Part shown: piece after piece, positions 6,908-7,728 of the stretch
Position numbering within the stretch: position 1 is the first letter of the stretch
How the letters are laid out: the number at the start of each line of letters is the position of its first letter
Assembly: GCA_964614375.1 (NCBI GenBank)
Contig: CAZTLI010000258.1
Span: forward strand, 1 to 7,728
DNA from: CAZTLI01 sp964614375
GTDB lineage: Bacteria; Chloroflexota; Anaerolineae; Aggregatilineales; Phototrophicaceae
Direction: 5' to 3'
DNA length: 7,728 nt
The notes under the pieces: generated by a model
The model's database searches: none
What the model saw: only the letters and a program-made list of their open reading frames with translations
What the model was told of the DNA's origin: nothing
Position numbers and translations under genes: made by a program

Positions 6908-7728
6908 CAGTCCCTCAATGCCCGTCCGGTCAGGTGGAGGAAAACGGCCTCCAAATCCGGCTCCTGCACCGCAACCGAGGCAATGATGAGACCCGCCTCA
7001 TTGATAATCCGAATGACATCAGGCATGGCTTTGCGCCCACGTTTGGCATAGACAACGATTAAACCTTCGTTATTCGCTGGCTCTTCGCCGTTCTCACCCG
7101 GCGGGTCAAAGACTGCCCGACTAACCCCATCTACCTCATTAGTCAAACGCTGCAACAAGGTATCTTCTGGCTTCTGGTCACCAATTTTGAACACCAGACG
7201 GTCTTCTTCGCCGACCTGCTGGGTGAGTTCGCCCTGTGTGCCCAGCGCGATGATTTCGCCATGATCAATAATACCCACCCGGTCACTGAGTTCCTGCGCC
7301 TCTTCCATCAAATGGGTGGTATATAGAACTGTCATGCCATAGTCACTGCGTAATTGCGTGACCGTATCGAGAATGCGCCGCCGACTTTGCGGGTCAATGC
7401 CTACCGTTGGCTCATCCATATAAACAAGCTGCGGTCTGTGCAACAGTCCCACACCAATATTGACACGCCGCTTCATCCCACCAGAGAATGTGTCGATACG
7501 GTCTTTTTGTCTGTCGGCAAGGTCGATAAATTCGAGCACCTCATCAACACGTTTGTTGAGTTCTTTACCACCCAGTCCATACATCTTGCCAAAGAAGTCC
7601 AGATTTTGACGCGCGCTCAATGTTGGATAGAGCGCGATTTCCTGCGGAACAACACCGATCAACGCTTTAGCTTGTAGTGGCTGCCGCGTGATTGAAAATC
7701 CGCCGATAGTGGCTTCACCCTTTGTAGG
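6907..7728 (-). CDS. ABC exporter ATP-binding protein, DrrA/CcmA-like, N-terminus outside window
   Basis: The frame is open to the right edge (first residues PTKGEATIGGFSITRQPLQA), so 273 C-terminal residues are present. The Walker A loop, expected a few dozen residues earlier, lies beyond the window. Visible motifs in order: Q-loop VVPQE (Gln29), signature TFSGGMKRR (about 80-88), Walker B LVYMDEPT with catalytic Glu106, D-loop GIDP, and H-loop TTH (His139). The signature FSGGM rather than LSGGQ, with MKRRVNIGVGLLHRPQ after it, is typical of DrrA/CcmA-type ATPases that serve ABC-2 permeases. The C-terminal part (about 165-273) resembles the accessory domain of DrrA-like proteins and ends in the usual DLEAVFLHLTGRALRD. 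It includes an acidic, Asn/Gly-rich loop (about 198-212). It should hydrolyse ATP at the cytoplasmic face to power the two permeases that follow; its stop overlaps the next start. Confidence 0.95.
   Translation of the reverse strand, partial: PTKGEATIGGFSITRQPLQAKALIGVVPQEIALYPTLSARQNLDFFGKMYGLGGKELNKRVDEVLEFIDLADRQKDRIDTFSGGMKRRVNIGVGLLHRPQLVYMDEPTVGIDPQSRRRILDTVTQLRSDYGMTVLYTTHLMEEAQELSDRVGIIDHGEIIALGTQGELTQQVGEEDRLVFKIGDQKPEDTLLQRLTNEVDGVSRAVFDPPGENGEEPANNEGLIVVYAKRGRKAMPDVIRIINEAGLIIASVAVQEPDLEAVFLHLTGRALRD

Noticed and set aside
1..7728. CRISPR array, tRNA/rRNA genes, insertion sequences, toxin-antitoxin pairs
   Set aside because: No spaced identical repeats, cloverleaf-like segments, transposase motifs or terminal inverted repeats, or small gene pairs were seen on reading both strands.

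Overview
The window looks like ordinary chromosomal DNA from a bacterium of intermediate GC content, densely coded, with several TTG/GTG starts and short intergenic gaps. The first gene, with FG-GAP/VCBS-like calcium-loop repeats followed by a TPR-like helical part, and a two-permease ABC-2 exporter with large outside domains are the kind of content common in Chloroflexota (Anaerolineae-like lineages). That placement is an inference from gene style only, because no rRNA or marker gene is present.

Layout. On the + strand, the 3' part of a repeat-containing surface/export-type protein (1-936) is followed by a complete M20 zinc peptidase of the carboxypeptidase G2 type (1015-2163), which ends at a good Rho-independent terminator (2181-2221). 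Everything else is on the - strand and is transcribed toward that terminator. Read in transcription order it is: an ABC-2 exporter ATPase cut by the window's right edge (7728-6907), two consecutive ABC-2 permeases (6907-5450 and 5440-4172), a hairpin/promoter region (about 4091-4157), a membrane-anchored HExxH metallopeptidase-like protein (4066-2747), and a small SpoIIAA/STAS-like protein (2636-2238).

The ATPase and the two permeases form a tight operon: a TGATG stop/start overlap, then a 9-bp gap in which the stop codon is part of the next Shine-Dalgarno. They should build one heterodimeric-permease exporter; its cargo cannot be told from the sequence. The HExxH protein lies 105 bp further on, behind a perfect TATAAT -10 box and a 7-bp hairpin, so it probably has its own transcript, perhaps plus read-through. 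The STAS-like gene has a 110-bp upstream gap with its own candidate promoter.

No gap exceeds about 110 bp, so there is no long non-coding stretch. I saw no tRNA, rRNA, CRISPR array, insertion sequence or attachment site. I do not see convincing evidence of a new multi-gene system. The points most worth a second look are the unrecognised HExxH protein, the promoter-dyad-hairpin arrangement ahead of it, and the paired cysteines confined to the outside domains of both permeases.
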